Source: Halobacillus karajensis
Lineage (GTDB): Bacteria > Bacillota > Bacilli > Bacillales > Halobacillaceae
Assembly: GCF_900108515.1 (NCBI RefSeq)
Contig: NZ_FNWW01000010.1
Location: 40,713-104,712, forward strand
Length of the DNA: 64,000 bases
Direction: 5' to 3'
Below are positions 8,625 through 17,484 of this stretch, piece after piece; the first letter of the stretch is position 1; each line of letters opens with the position of its first letter. The position numbers and the translations under genes are program-made. The notes beneath the pieces were generated by a model. That model was not told the DNA's origin. It searched no databases and saw only the letters and a list, made by a program, of their open reading frames with translations.

Positions 8625-8720
8625 GTGAGAAAACGGGAATGGTTTCATTCCCGTGTTATTCCTGGGGGAATGGGGAACATAGGAAGGTCTATCTTTTTCG
8701 GTAAAGGGGTTTTGGTATGA
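8625..8720 (+). CDS. Possible tiny ORF coupled to uvsE
   Basis: A 31-codon frame starting at GTG 8625 (ATG 8619 is also in frame), with TGGAGG at 8611-8616 giving 8-base spacing. Its stop overlaps the uvsE start as ATGA (8717-8720), a layout typical of translational coupling. The coding stretch includes a perfect hairpin (8634-8641 with 8646-8653). The peptide is basic and glycine-rich at its end. No homologue is known to me, and chance is quite possible. Confidence 0.3.
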   Translation: MRKREWFHSRVIPGGMGNIGRSIFFGKGVLV

Positions 8721-9673
8721 TTATTCGGTTCGGTTACGTTTCACATGCACAAAACTTATGGGAAGCGACACCTGCCAAAACGATGACATTTACCCGTTAT
8801 CAACAATTGGGGCATGAAGCAGCGATGGATCAACTCCATCGAATTACAGAGATGAACTTGAAGAGAACACTTCGGATTATTCACTACAACATCGCTCATG
8901 AGATTAAGCTTTATCGCTTTTCATCATCCATCATTCCACTCGCGACGCATGATAAAGTGGAATGGGATTACATCGAACCGTTTCGTCATCTATATGAAGA
9001 GATTGGCCGGCTAGTCCAGAAACATAAGATGAGAACGAGCTTTCACCCGAACCAGTTTACCTTGTTTACAAGTGACCGTTCCCATGTAACCGATAACGCG
9101 ATTCAGGACATGGAATATCATTATGCGGTGTTGAAAGCCATGGGCCTTTACCAGGAGTCACACATCAATTTGCATGTCGGAGGAGCCTATGGAGATAAAA
9201 AAGCTGCGGTCGAAAGGTTTCATAAGAATATAAAAAAACTGCCTAAACGGATTAAAAAGCAGATGACTCTAGAAAATGATGATAAGACCTATACAGCTTT
9301 GGAAACCTTGAATATATGTCAAAAAGAAGACATCCCCATGATGTTCGATTATCACCATTACATGGCCAATCATACAGAAAACGAGTCGCTTGAAGGGGTT
9401 CTTCCCCCTGTTTTTCATACCTGGGATGGGGTCGGAATGCCACCAAAAATTCATATTTCCTCACCAAAGTCAGATAAGGACTTCAGAAGTCATGCGGATT
9501 ATGTAGATCCTAATTTTATTCGTCCACTTCTTAAAAAGCTAAAGGAATTAGGAACCCCTGTTGACTTCATGATTGAGGCGAAAGAAAAAGATCGTGCGCT
9601 TTTAAAGGTTGTAGAGAATTTTGCGAAATTTCGAGGTGTTAAAAGAGTGGGGGAAGCAACATTAGAGCTGTAA
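8717..9673 (+). CDS. uvsE: UV damage endonuclease UvsE (UVDE)
   Basis: A 318-residue TIM-barrel nuclease starting MIIRFGYV as in the family. Metal-ligand regions are present: SFHPNQFTLF near residue 115, NLHVGGAYGDK near 152, LENDD near 185, and MFDYHHYMANH near 208, plus a late MIEAKEKD. The enzyme nicks DNA 5' of UV photoproducts, an alternative to UvrABC. AAAGGGG is 7 bases before the ATG. It may be translated with the small upstream frame. A strong terminator follows. Confidence 0.92.
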   Translation: MIIRFGYVSHAQNLWEATPAKTMTFTRYQQLGHEAAMDQLHRITEMNLKRTLRIIHYNIAHEIKLYRFSSSIIPLATHDKVEWDYIEPFRHLYEEIGRLVQKHKMRTSFHPNQFTLFTSDRSHVTDNAIQDMEYHYAVLKAMGLYQESHINLHVGGAYGDKKAAVERFHKNIKKLPKRIKKQMTLENDDKTYTALETLNICQKEDIPMMFDYHHYMANHTENESLEGVLPPVFHTWDGVGMPPKIHISSPKSDKDFRSHADYVDPNFIRPLLKKLKELGTPVDFMIEAKEKDRALLKVVENFAKFRGVKRVGEATLEL

Positions 9674-9687
9674 CAATCATGAACAAG

Positions 9688-9737
9688 AAAGGGGAGCGGG
9701 ACACCTGATTATGGTAAGGTGCTCCACTCCCCTTTTG
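9688..9737 (+). terminator. Intrinsic terminator of uvsE
   Basis: Long stem: AAAGGGGAG..GGG.CACC pairs with GGTG..CC.CTCCCCTTTT. Confidence 0.85.
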
Positions 9738-9940
9738 GGCAGAAGAATGTTTTATTGCAGAATGTATTGGCTTCACCCTGCAAAGGATTTGATAACAAAG
9801 AATAACAACGTTGACCAGAATAGGTCGTTTGGAAACAGTAAATGATACTGAACAAATCCCTCTATCCTATCGGTAAGACCAGCCTGAAAATAAAAGGTTT
9901 GGCCCTGCTTTTTCAGTCATAGCTCCGACAACCCAAAAAG
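9738..9940. other. Non-coding interval after uvsE
   Basis: About 200 bases with no gene, promoter or repeat that I can support. Confidence 0.4.
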
Positions 9941-10150
9941 GTGGCCATGGAAAGTATAATCGATACACTGAAGAGAAGCAATGACCATAAAACTTCACAT
10001 AGCGACAATAATATTGATTTCAACGATGTGATCGAAAGTAAGATTCATAACGCTACTGAACGGAGAAGGGATGTGCTGTGCCATGCCATCGTTCCATCCA
10101 CAGCATCTAAAAATCCGGACAGCCATAGAAAAGGGGGAGCAAAGACATAG
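9941..10150 (+). CDS. Doubtful small hypothetical protein (about 69 residues)
   Basis: An open frame of 69 codons, very polar, with HNATERRRD in the middle. AAAAAGGTGG lies immediately before the ATG at 9947, too close for a normal ribosome site. A terminator-like structure follows at once, which slightly favours a real transcript. I recognise no family; it may be chance. Confidence 0.25.
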   Translation: MAMESIIDTLKRSNDHKTSHSDNNIDFNDVIESKIHNATERRRDVLCHAIVPSTASKNPDSHRKGGAKT

Positions 10151-10206
10151 AAAACCGATGTGGCTCTTTTAAGAAGAGCGGTGTGTGATGCTCCCTTTGT
10201 TTTTGC
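10130..10206 (+). terminator. Compound terminator-like hairpin
   Basis: Outer stem AAAGGGGGAGC (10130-10140) with GCTCCCTTT (10190-10198) then GTTTTTG. Inner stem GCTCTT (10163-10168) with AAGAGC (10174-10179). Confidence 0.5.
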
Positions 10207-10250
10207 TATTCTTCCGGAAGGGAGTTCTAAAATTGCCAGTGTCTTTTATT

Positions 10251-11666
10251 TTAGCTGGCGTTTTCGTCCTCGTAGAACAGTTGTATTTTCCTTTTTTTCG
10301 ATCGTTTCTTATACACACGATTGACATAATCGTCCGTTAATTCTGCTACTTCCTTATGCAAGAATAAGAGAGGGATCATGTTCGCCAGTAAGACAAAGGC
10401 CAATATCAAGTCCAGAAACTGCCACACAAACTGAAGCCCGCCGATGGCTCCTACAAAAACCGACACGATGTAGACAACTCGCATGATTTTTGCCGCTCGT
10501 AAACTGAATAGATACTCTGCTTGTTTTTCCCCATAAAATACGAGGACACCGATCGTCGTTATGACGAAAAACATTAAAAATACAGTGATGAAACTGCTCC
10601 CGAAAGCATCTCCAAATTCCGTACCAATCGCGACATTAATCATGTTCGAGGCATCACTGCCTCCGACTTCTCGCCAGGCACCTGTGACGAGTACAGTTAA
10701 ACCAGAAACAGTACAAATGACGATGGTATCAATGAATACACTGAAGATTCCCCAAAGCGCTTGTCTCGATGGGTGATCTGTTTTGGCTGCAGCGTGGGCA
10801 ATCGGCGCTGTTCCGAGCCCTGCTTCGTTGGAATACAACCCGCGGGCGATTCCCCAGCGTAATCCCTGGGCTACTGCTGCCCCGGCGAAACCGCCTGTAG
10901 CTGAAATTGGTGTAAAGGCATGGGTGAATATAAGTCCAAACACAGTAGGTATTTGCTCAAAATTTGCCACGATCACGTAGAAACAGACGCCAAGGTAAAT
11001 AAGTACCATCCCTGGCACCATTTTGTCAGTGACTTTAGCAATCCGCTTAATACCGCCAAATACAACGATGGCAATGGCGACACACATCACACCCCCTGTG
11101 ATTTCCACGGGCCATCCAAAGGCTCCTTCTGTTTGAGTGGCGATGGAATTGGACTGCACCATGGTGCTTGGAATCAATTCTATCATAAGGAAAAAGGCAA
11201 AAGCCGTTGATATCCATTTCCATCCAAGTGCCTTTTTTATGTAATATTGAGGGCCACCGACCCAAATGCCCTTCTCATTCTTCTCCCTGTACTTCATTCC
11301 GAGCAGAATTTCACTATATTTTGTGGCCATTCCGATCATCGCCACCACCCACATCCAGAATAAAGCCCCTGGCCCACCTAATGAGATGGCAACAGGTACA
11401 CCGACAATATTTGTGGCTCCTGCAGTAGATGCAAGTGCCGAGGTGAAAGCTTGAAATGGAGTGATGGTGCCTGTCTGTTTGGATTTTTTAAAAACTTTTC
11501 CAATTGTTTGATGGAGGATGTGTCCAAAAAAACGAAACTGGAAAAATTTAATTCGGAAAGTGAGGAAAATCCCCCCAAGAATTAAAAGAATGGCTAATGG
11601 ATATGTCCATAGAAAATCAGAAACAGTTATAATTCCTTCTTTAATCGTGTTCCACAAACTTCCCAA
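10251..11666 (-). CDS. Sodium:alanine/glycine symporter, AGCS family
   Basis: A 471-residue integral membrane carrier with about ten or eleven hydrophobic segments. AGCS landmarks: PFQAFTSALASTAGATNIVGV near residue 70, GGPGALFWMW, GGPQYYIKKALG, and a late SNEAGLGTAPIAHAAA motif. The family takes up alanine, glycine or glutamine with sodium, fitting for a halophile. The C-terminus is a positively charged cytoplasmic tail. TTG is the start, with AAAGGGG 8 bases before it. It is a single-gene unit. The exact amino acid cannot be read from sequence. Confidence 0.9.
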   Translation of the reverse strand: MGSLWNTIKEGIITVSDFLWTYPLAILLILGGIFLTFRIKFFQFRFFGHILHQTIGKVFKKSKQTGTITPFQAFTSALASTAGATNIVGVPVAISLGGPGALFWMWVVAMIGMATKYSEILLGMKYREKNEKGIWVGGPQYYIKKALGWKWISTAFAFFLMIELIPSTMVQSNSIATQTEGAFGWPVEITGGVMCVAIAIVVFGGIKRIAKVTDKMVPGMVLIYLGVCFYVIVANFEQIPTVFGLIFTHAFTPISATGGFAGAAVAQGLRWGIARGLYSNEAGLGTAPIAHAAAKTDHPSRQALWGIFSVFIDTIVICTVSGLTVLVTGAWREVGGSDASNMINVAIGTEFGDAFGSSFITVFLMFFVITTIGVLVFYGEKQAEYLFSLRAAKIMRVVYIVSVFVGAIGGLQFVWQFLDLILAFVLLANMIPLLFLHKEVAELTDDYVNRVYKKRSKKRKIQLFYEDENAS

Positions 11667-11803
11667 TGAAAATGCCCCTTTCGACTAAATAAGATACCCA
11701 TATATTCCCTATGACGGGAAAGTTAAACGCAATATTGCGATAGAAGTGAGAAAATCATAGAGATGGCTTACACTAAAAGGAATAGACCAAAGGAGGGGTT
11801 CGA

Positions 11804-12400
11804 TTGCTTATAGGTGAAAAGGAATTCCAGAACCATACGATGAGTAAGCTAATTAAAGGGGCTGTTGTACCACGTCCAATTGCCTGGATATCTACGGTTA
11901 GCCAAGAGGGTATAAGGAACTTAGCTCCATTCAGTTTTTTTACAGTAGCATCGATGGAACCGATTACTCTATGTTTTTCTATTGGGGGAGCGGAAACAGA
12001 CAAAGACACTCTTGAGAATGTTAAGCAGACGGGGCAGTTTATTATCAATGTGGTGACAGAAACATTAGCCAACCAAATGCATACAAGCAGTAAAGTCTAC
12101 CCGCCTGAGGTGGATGAATTTAATATGGCTGGAACAGAGTGGGAAGATGGAGACTTTGTGAATGTTCCTCGTGTCAAAGAATCCCCTGTCCATATGGAGT
12201 GTGAGCTGGACCGTGTGATAGAAATTGGGGAAGGACATCTTGTATTAGGGAAATTAGTCGGGTATCACATTCAGGACGAAGTGTATGAGGAAAAAGATAG
12301 AGTCGATCCCCGCCAGTTAAAGCCTGTGGGTCGAATGGCTGGTAATTATAGCTATATCCGTGACTTCTTTAAATTACCCAATGAAGACCTCCCCGAATAA
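11804..12400 (+). CDS. Flavin reductase family protein (FMN-binding split barrel)
   Basis: A 198-residue protein of the flavin-reductase-like domain: KGAVVPRPIAWISTV near the N-terminus, RNLAPFSFFTVAS and KDTLENVKQTGQFIINVV form the FMN site, and a late LKPVGRMAGNYSYI closes the fold. Members bind FMN and reduce flavin or act as oxidoreductases; partner unknown. The start is TTG 11804 with AAGGAGGGG 6 bases upstream. Confidence 0.85.
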   Translation: MLIGEKEFQNHTMSKLIKGAVVPRPIAWISTVSQEGIRNLAPFSFFTVASMEPITLCFSIGGAETDKDTLENVKQTGQFIINVVTETLANQMHTSSKVYPPEVDEFNMAGTEWEDGDFVNVPRVKESPVHMECELDRVIEIGEGHLVLGKLVGYHIQDEVYEEKDRVDPRQLKPVGRMAGNYSYIRDFFKLPNEDLPE

Positions 12401-12440
12401 AAAAATGGCGGGCCCCTAGGAGAGGCTCCGCCATTTTTTA
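12401..12440 (+). terminator. Bidirectional terminator between convergent genes
   Basis: AAAAATGGCGG and CCGCCATTTTTT flank a GC-rich loop; both strands end in T runs, serving the flavin reductase and DUF2935 genes. Confidence 0.85.
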
Positions 12441-12487
12441 TTCTATCTATTTCCATAATTCGGTGTACCAGGTCTCCCAGTATTTGG

Positions 12488-13288
12488 TTATTCTATCCGA
12501 GGCTTAGTTGGGTCACATTCTGGGAATTCTCCCTGTGTTGTTTCTGCTAATTTATAGAGGTAGTAGCATTCTTCTCTTGCCATATGGTCAGCCATAAGGG
12601 TTGAGAAAGTTCCTAGGGCGACTTCGTTTAACTCCATTTCCTCCAACTCCTGAAGGAAGGTACGGAAAATCTTCATTTCTAATTCTACTTCATTGTTGAA
12701 TCTGGTAAGCGCAGGGAAAGAGTGCTGGTTTGTTCGTAAATATCCCTTCATTTCAACGGCTTTTATGTAAAACTGGTTGAAATGCTGCCGAAACGTGTCA
12801 CTTTTTTCCTTCAGACGCCTTTCTACGCTATCCATTTCATCATTGATTGCTCCTGCATGCCCAGAAGCATCCATAAGCCAGAGCATATGGTGATGCAGTT
12901 CATGAAATAAGGGCGGGATATCCCCTTTCCCAAGGAAACCGAGAACAAGCAGGTACTCTTCAAGCTCATTGACCATATGGTTCATAAATGTTGGACTCAG
13001 ATGGATTTTGACTTTACCAAATAAAGAAGCCTCGATTAAGTTCAGCTTGAACTTATGGAAATCACGGGCTTTAACACCGACAGACCTGGAGAACTCGGCC
13101 ATTTCATCTACTTCATCCTTTCGCACCCTCTTTAATAGATCATCCCATTGTTTAACGTATTCCTTAGCTTTTTCCACTCTTTGTTCTTCAGAGGGATAGA
13201 GAGAGTCCCGAATGAAACGGGCGTGATCACCTAAAATTTGCAGCCAGAATAAATGTTCAAATTTCGCTTGTTGACCATAATCCTTCAT
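12488..13288 (-). CDS. DUF2935 protein (two hemerythrin-like helical bundles)
   Basis: A 266-residue, almost all-helical protein. Two halves each show a histidine-bearing bundle: FEHLFWLQILGDHARFI near residue 10 and MADHMAREECYYL near 232, with ELHHHMLWLMDASGHA in between. This repeated pattern with H/E ligands is the DUF2935 family, which probably binds two metal ions. Role unknown. AAGGGTGATGG lies before the ATG. Confidence 0.8.
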   Translation of the reverse strand: MKDYGQQAKFEHLFWLQILGDHARFIRDSLYPSEEQRVEKAKEYVKQWDDLLKRVRKDEVDEMAEFSRSVGVKARDFHKFKLNLIEASLFGKVKIHLSPTFMNHMVNELEEYLLVLGFLGKGDIPPLFHELHHHMLWLMDASGHAGAINDEMDSVERRLKEKSDTFRQHFNQFYIKAVEMKGYLRTNQHSFPALTRFNNEVELEMKIFRTFLQELEEMELNEVALGTFSTLMADHMAREECYYLYKLAETTQGEFPECDPTKPRIE

Positions 13289-13555
13289 TATTCCATCACC
13301 CTTTTTTTATCATTCCTCCATTATGTGTATTCAAAGGTCGAGTCGTACATGACGGATAAGGAGTTTCTATCAGAATGCTTGAGCACATTCACTTTCAAGA
13401 GAAGTAAGGAAGTTGCTTCCTTTATTTCTGAGCTCACTAACTTTTATATGCCACACCAAGCTACCCAAGATGTCTGTAACGCGAGCCCTTAAACATCCGT
13501 CCAAAGAATGTCCCGATTTTTTAAAAAAAGTCTTCTCAAATGGAAGATCCTCCTA
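13289..13555. other. Intergenic interval with a doubtful 47-codon frame
   Basis: A short frame runs from ATG 13349 to 13492 with only a weak AAAGGT site. It contains a small hairpin AAGGAAG-ttg-CTTCCTT near 13407-13423. I do not consider the frame supported. Confidence 0.3.
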
Positions 13556-13562
13556 TATACTA

Positions 13563-13594
13563 CTGTATTAGGAGTGATAATACAGTTAATACAG
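13563..13594 (+). promoter_or_regulatory. Palindromic operator before the gntR-ABC-sigma operon
   Basis: CTGTATTA (13563-13570), a 7-base spacer and TAATACAG (13578-13585) form a perfect inverted repeat; a second TAATACAG follows at 13587-13594. It lies 28 bases before the GntR start. The likely binder is the GntR protein itself, which is inferred from position. Confidence 0.65.
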
Positions 13595-13621
13595 ATAGAA
13601 CACACCGATGGAGGTGGCTGG

Positions 13622-13999
13622 ATGTTTGAGTTGGACGTCAGAAGCCGAAAGCCTATCTATGAGCAACTCGTAGAAAAGCTGAAGCAGCTGATTATTAATG
13701 ACGTACTAAAGGAAGATGAAAAATTGCCTTCTGTGAGGGAGCTTGCCCAACAATTAACCATTAACCCAAATACAATTCAAAAGGCATATCGAGAGTTAGA
13801 ATCTCAAGGGTATATTTATTCTCTCAAAGGAAAAGGAAGTTTCGTCCATCCTTCAGGAAAGGTTAATAATGAAGAGGAGTTGAAAAAAGTGAGAGAAGAG
13901 TTGAAAAAGCTGTTTGCGGAAGCGATTTATTTAGGGGTGTCATCAGAAGAGATCGCCGCTCTTCTCCGTGAAGTTGAAGGAGGTCAAGAGAATGATTGA
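13622..13999 (+). CDS. GntR family regulator, YtrA subfamily
   Basis: A 125-residue protein: N-terminal winged helix (RKPIYEQLVEKLKQLI, then LPSVRELAQQLTINPNTIQKAYRELE) followed only by a short helical tail, the YtrA layout without a large effector domain. Family members repress adjacent ABC transporter operons. The frame extends upstream to 13508, but GGAGGTGG just before ATG 13622 fixes the start. The stop overlaps the next gene by 8 bases, so the two are coupled. Confidence 0.88.
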   Translation: MFELDVRSRKPIYEQLVEKLKQLIINDVLKEDEKLPSVRELAQQLTINPNTIQKAYRELESQGYIYSLKGKGSFVHPSGKVNNEEELKKVREELKKLFAEAIYLGVSSEEIAALLREVEGGQEND

Positions 14000-14891
14000 A
14001 GTTCAAAGCTTATACAAGTCGTTTGGTAAAGAAGCCATACTTAAAGACGTCAGCTTCCATGTCCAAAAGGGGTCGATTTATGGTCTGCTTGGCTCAAACG
14101 GAGCGGGGAAAACGACACTCATGAGAATTATCGCTGGAATCCTCAAACAAAAAAACGGGCATGTCCGCGTTCTTGAAGAAGAAGTGTTTGACAATGAGAG
14201 GATCAAACAAAAGGTTGTATTTCTGCCCGACAGTCTATATTTCCTTCCTCAATATACGACACGGCAGATGGCGGATTACTACAGTAAGATGTATGACAGT
14301 TGGGATGAAGAGCGTTACCAAAAACTAAAACGGTTGTTTCAACTGGATGAAAAAAGGAAAATCAGTCAGTTCTCCAAAGGCATGCAGCGGCAGGTTGCGT
14401 TTTGGCTTGCTATGTCATCCATGCCGGATGTCTTAATTCTTGATGAACCATTCGATGGATTGGATGCCGTGATGAGGCAAAAGGTGAGGAATGTAATGAT
14501 TCAGGATGTCGCTGAACGCGAAATGACCGTTTTGATTTCTTCTCACAATTTAAGAGAAGTAGAAGATGTTTGCGACCATGTTGGTATTTTACATCAAGGT
14601 GAAATCCTGCTTGAGCGCGATTTAGATGATTTGAAGGCAGATGTTCATAAAATTCAAGTAGCTTTTCAGGAGGAAGCCTTCCATCCTGAAGCATCTGGTC
14701 TGGATATTTTGCATCAGGAAAAGCGTGGAAGTGTCTTCTTGTTGATTGTCAGAGGGAATGAAGGCGATATTTCAGCGGAAATGAAAAAGCACCGCCCGCT
14801 TGTCTATGATAGACTACCGCTCACTTTAGAAGAAATATTTATATACGAAATGGGAGGTGTAGGTTATGCGTTCGAAAACATTATCGTTTAA
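13992..14891 (+). CDS. ABC transporter ATP-binding protein
   Basis: About 300 residues. Walker A LLGSNGAGKTT near residue 35, Q-loop region, signature FSKGMQRQVAF (SKGMQ in place of SGGQ), Walker B VLILDEPFDGLD near 150, and switch His in ISSHNLRE. The C-terminal 90 residues are a variable domain. GGAGG is 8 bases upstream. The end overlaps the permease gene by 26 bases, so they work as a pair. Confidence 0.9.
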   Translation: MIEVQSLYKSFGKEAILKDVSFHVQKGSIYGLLGSNGAGKTTLMRIIAGILKQKNGHVRVLEEEVFDNERIKQKVVFLPDSLYFLPQYTTRQMADYYSKMYDSWDEERYQKLKRLFQLDEKRKISQFSKGMQRQVAFWLAMSSMPDVLILDEPFDGLDAVMRQKVRNVMIQDVAEREMTVLISSHNLREVEDVCDHVGILHQGEILLERDLDDLKADVHKIQVAFQEEAFHPEASGLDILHQEKRGSVFLLIVRGNEGDISAEMKKHRPLVYDRLPLTLEEIFIYEMGGVGYAFENIIV

Positions 14892-16860
14892 TAAAGAGAT
14901 CATTAAACAGGACTTCCGGAATGTCGGTTGGGTAAGCATTGTTTATTTTCTGGGGCTATTTTTCACCTTGCCGATGCAATTGTTTATGGAAATGAGCAGG
15001 GAGGAACCGCGCATTCCTAATGGTCATGGATTATTCAGTTCCATTTTTACTTATGAACTGCAATTGTTTTTCCTTTTCGTTATGCCAGTGTTAATGGCCG
15101 TCTTTTTATTCCGTTATCTGCACGTCAAAGGAGCTTCAGACTTCGCGCACAGTTTCCCAATGAAAAGAGGAAGGTTGTTCAATCACCATATTCTATCAGG
15201 AGTTATTCTATTAATTCTTCCTATTCTGCTTAACTATTTGATTCTTTTTATTACGGCAGGTGTCGCGGATGTGGAAAGTTATTATAAGGTGACTAATTTG
15301 AGTTACTGGTTATGGCTATTCAGTTCAATGACGCTCCTTATCTTTATGGTAGGCGTTTTTGTGGGCACTTTGACAGGGCTGTCTGCTGTACAAGGAATAC
15401 TCACATATATTTTATTAGTTTTACCCGCCGGTTTATATACCTTAATTGCTTTTCATTTAAGTTCCTATATCAAAGGATACTCTGGGGACGTGGTGCTTGA
15501 ACAATCCATTCAATATTTTTCTCCATTGGCTGATTTGGTAAAATTTCAGCGTTATGGGCCGGACACTGCAGAAGTTCCAGTTGGCACGATCCCATTAATT
15601 ATTTATAGCGTTGTTATGGCTGTCTTTTATATTGCGTCTCTATTTCTATATAAAAAACGTCCGCTTGAATCAGCTGGCCGTGCATTAGCTGTGAGGGCTC
15701 TTAACCCAGTGTTTAAGGTGGGAGTGACGTTCTGTTTCGCTCTATTTGGCGGGATGTATTTTACCGTATCTCAATATGAATACGGCTGGATGATCACGGG
15801 GTATTTGATCGGTGGAACAGTCGGTTACGCGGGAGCTTCTATGCTTCTTGAAAAAACTTGGCGTATCTTTAATGGGAGACATCTTAAGGGATGGTTCGCT
15901 TATGGGGCTTTCACCGGTGCCTTAATTGCCCTGATTCCATTCCTTTGGCAAAACTATGAATCGTATGTACCGGAACGTAGTGAAGTAGATAGGGTCTATG
16001 TGAGCGGTGGTTATTGGCAGTATCAGAGTATGGTCAATGAAGAAATGGATATCCCATTCATTACCTCTCCGGAAGCTATTCAGTCGACGATTGATCTGCA
16101 TGAACAGTTGATCGAAGTTAGTGATCCATTGGAAGGTGGCCGGGATTACTTCTTCTTCGTCTATCAAATGAAAGATGGAAGTGAAATTTACCGTCAATAC
16201 AGTGTGGATGACAAAGAGGTTTCAGAAGCGAAGAAAGCTGTTTATGAAACTGAAGGATACAAGAACATTCAATACCCTGTATTAGCTCTTGAATCTGATA
16301 AAGTGAACCAAATTTCCATAGATTCCTATTCGGGGCAAGGGAGAAAAGAGTTTTATGATCCTGAGCAAATTACTGGTTTTATGGAAGCAGTAAAAGAAGA
16401 TATTGAAGGCATGTCTTATGAAGACATAGTTACACCGCGCGGGTTGTATTCAGGTGTACACTTTACCGTTGATGGAGACCCTGACAACCCTTTTCATTTC
16501 CAACTTCATCTATCTTTTGAGAAGACGATGGATTGGTTGAAGCAAGAAGGATTTTATGAAGAAGCGATGACTTTGCCGGAGGATATTCATCGGGCTGATG
16601 TATATCGTTGGCCGCAAAACCACGACTTTCCACATACTGACGCAAGGTTTATTTTGGACCGTTTAAAAGAAGCGGGTGTAGAACCACTTGAGGTTAAGGG
16701 TAATGAGGAGATTGGCTCTCTAATGGAAGGGCAATCAAATCAGGAAAAGGGAGCTTACATTGTTGCGTTTTATTTCGATGAACGGTACTCCGATCATTAT
16801 GAAGTATTAAGTTTTGACAATGGTCAAGCTCCAGGGTTTATTAAGGAACACTTCGAATAA
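14866..16860 (+). CDS. ABC-2 type permease with large extracytoplasmic C-terminal region (DUF6449-like)
   Basis: A 664-residue protein. The first 360 residues carry about eight to ten membrane segments (for example around 20-40, 66-88, 108-130, 145-170, 240-262, 285-305, 345-365). The remaining 300 residues are hydrophilic, without further obvious spans, and probably lie outside the membrane. The long soluble tail is unlike a simple export permease and could sense a substrate. DUF6449 is my best match from memory. It pairs with the preceding ATPase. Confidence 0.75.
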   Translation: MRSKTLSFNKEIIKQDFRNVGWVSIVYFLGLFFTLPMQLFMEMSREEPRIPNGHGLFSSIFTYELQLFFLFVMPVLMAVFLFRYLHVKGASDFAHSFPMKRGRLFNHHILSGVILLILPILLNYLILFITAGVADVESYYKVTNLSYWLWLFSSMTLLIFMVGVFVGTLTGLSAVQGILTYILLVLPAGLYTLIAFHLSSYIKGYSGDVVLEQSIQYFSPLADLVKFQRYGPDTAEVPVGTIPLIIYSVVMAVFYIASLFLYKKRPLESAGRALAVRALNPVFKVGVTFCFALFGGMYFTVSQYEYGWMITGYLIGGTVGYAGASMLLEKTWRIFNGRHLKGWFAYGAFTGALIALIPFLWQNYESYVPERSEVDRVYVSGGYWQYQSMVNEEMDIPFITSPEAIQSTIDLHEQLIEVSDPLEGGRDYFFFVYQMKDGSEIYRQYSVDDKEVSEAKKAVYETEGYKNIQYPVLALESDKVNQISIDSYSGQGRKEFYDPEQITGFMEAVKEDIEGMSYEDIVTPRGLYSGVHFTVDGDPDNPFHFQLHLSFEKTMDWLKQEGFYEEAMTLPEDIHRADVYRWPQNHDFPHTDARFILDRLKEAGVEPLEVKGNEEIGSLMEGQSNQEKGAYIVAFYFDERYSDHYEVLSFDNGQAPGFIKEHFE

Positions 16861-16878
16861 AGGGAGAGAAAGAAGAAA

Positions 16879-17394
16879 ATGGACTTTTGTGAGATGTATA
16901 AACAATATTATCATCGTGTCTTTTACACAGCTTTAAAAGTGACCAAAAACCCTTGTTCAGCTGAAGATATCCTTCAAGAAACGTTCATTAAGGCTTATGA
17001 TAAACTTGAAGAAATCAAAGATGAGAATAAAGTGGGGGCGTGGCTTTCTACGATTGCTCATCGAAAGGCCATTGATTTAATTCGTAAGGAGAAGAGAGCC
17101 GTGCTTTTACCTATCGAAGAAATCCCACCGTCCCGTACCGTAGAAGAATGCTCAGACGTCGAATGCATCTGTGAACAACGCTGTTTAGAGGAAGATATAA
17201 AGAAACGTACCCTGATGCTAAGTCCGAAATTACGTGCTGTTTTTCAACTGAGTTATTACAAACAGTTACAGGAAAAGGAGATTGCCTATAACTTGAAGAT
17301 TTCACCAGCAGCCGTTAAGTCACGTCTTCACCGTGCCAGACAAATGATGAAGGGAACTTTAGAGAAAGACATCCAGCACTCTTCTACAGCATAA
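16879..17394 (+). CDS. ECF-type RNA polymerase sigma factor
   Basis: A 171-residue protein. Region 2 spans about residues 5-72: YYHRVFYTALKVTKN, AEDILQETFIKAYDKL, and WLSTIAHRKAIDLIRKEKR. Region 4 near 115-165 has LSPKLRAVFQLSYYKQLQEKEIA and the helix-turn-helix SPAAVKSRLHRAR. It begins 18 bases after the permease gene and ends at a terminator, so it is the last gene of the GntR-ABC operon. No anti-sigma gene follows, which is unusual for ECF factors; control may come through operon transcription. A CVECICEQRC-like cysteine cluster (SDVECICEQRC near 92-102) lies in the linker. Confidence 0.85.
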   Translation: MDFCEMYKQYYHRVFYTALKVTKNPCSAEDILQETFIKAYDKLEEIKDENKVGAWLSTIAHRKAIDLIRKEKRAVLLPIEEIPPSRTVEECSDVECICEQRCLEEDIKKRTLMLSPKLRAVFQLSYYKQLQEKEIAYNLKISPAAVKSRLHRARQMMKGTLEKDIQHSSTA

Positions 17395-17401
17395 ACGAAC
17401 G

Positions 17402-17436
17402 AAAGCAGGGTTCCAGACGGAATCCTGCTTTTTTAA
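17402..17436 (+). terminator. Intrinsic terminator of the GntR-ABC-sigma operon
   Basis: AAAGCAGG and CCTGCTTTTTT flank a GC-containing loop. Confidence 0.85.
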
Positions 17437-17484
17437 AATGATTATGGTAAAATTTTCTGTTCACGTTAATGAAGTGGAGAGGCG

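Noticed and set aside
13349..13492. A 47-codon frame before the GntR operon
   Set aside because: Only a weak AAAGGT site and no terminator or neighbour to support it; left as intergenic.
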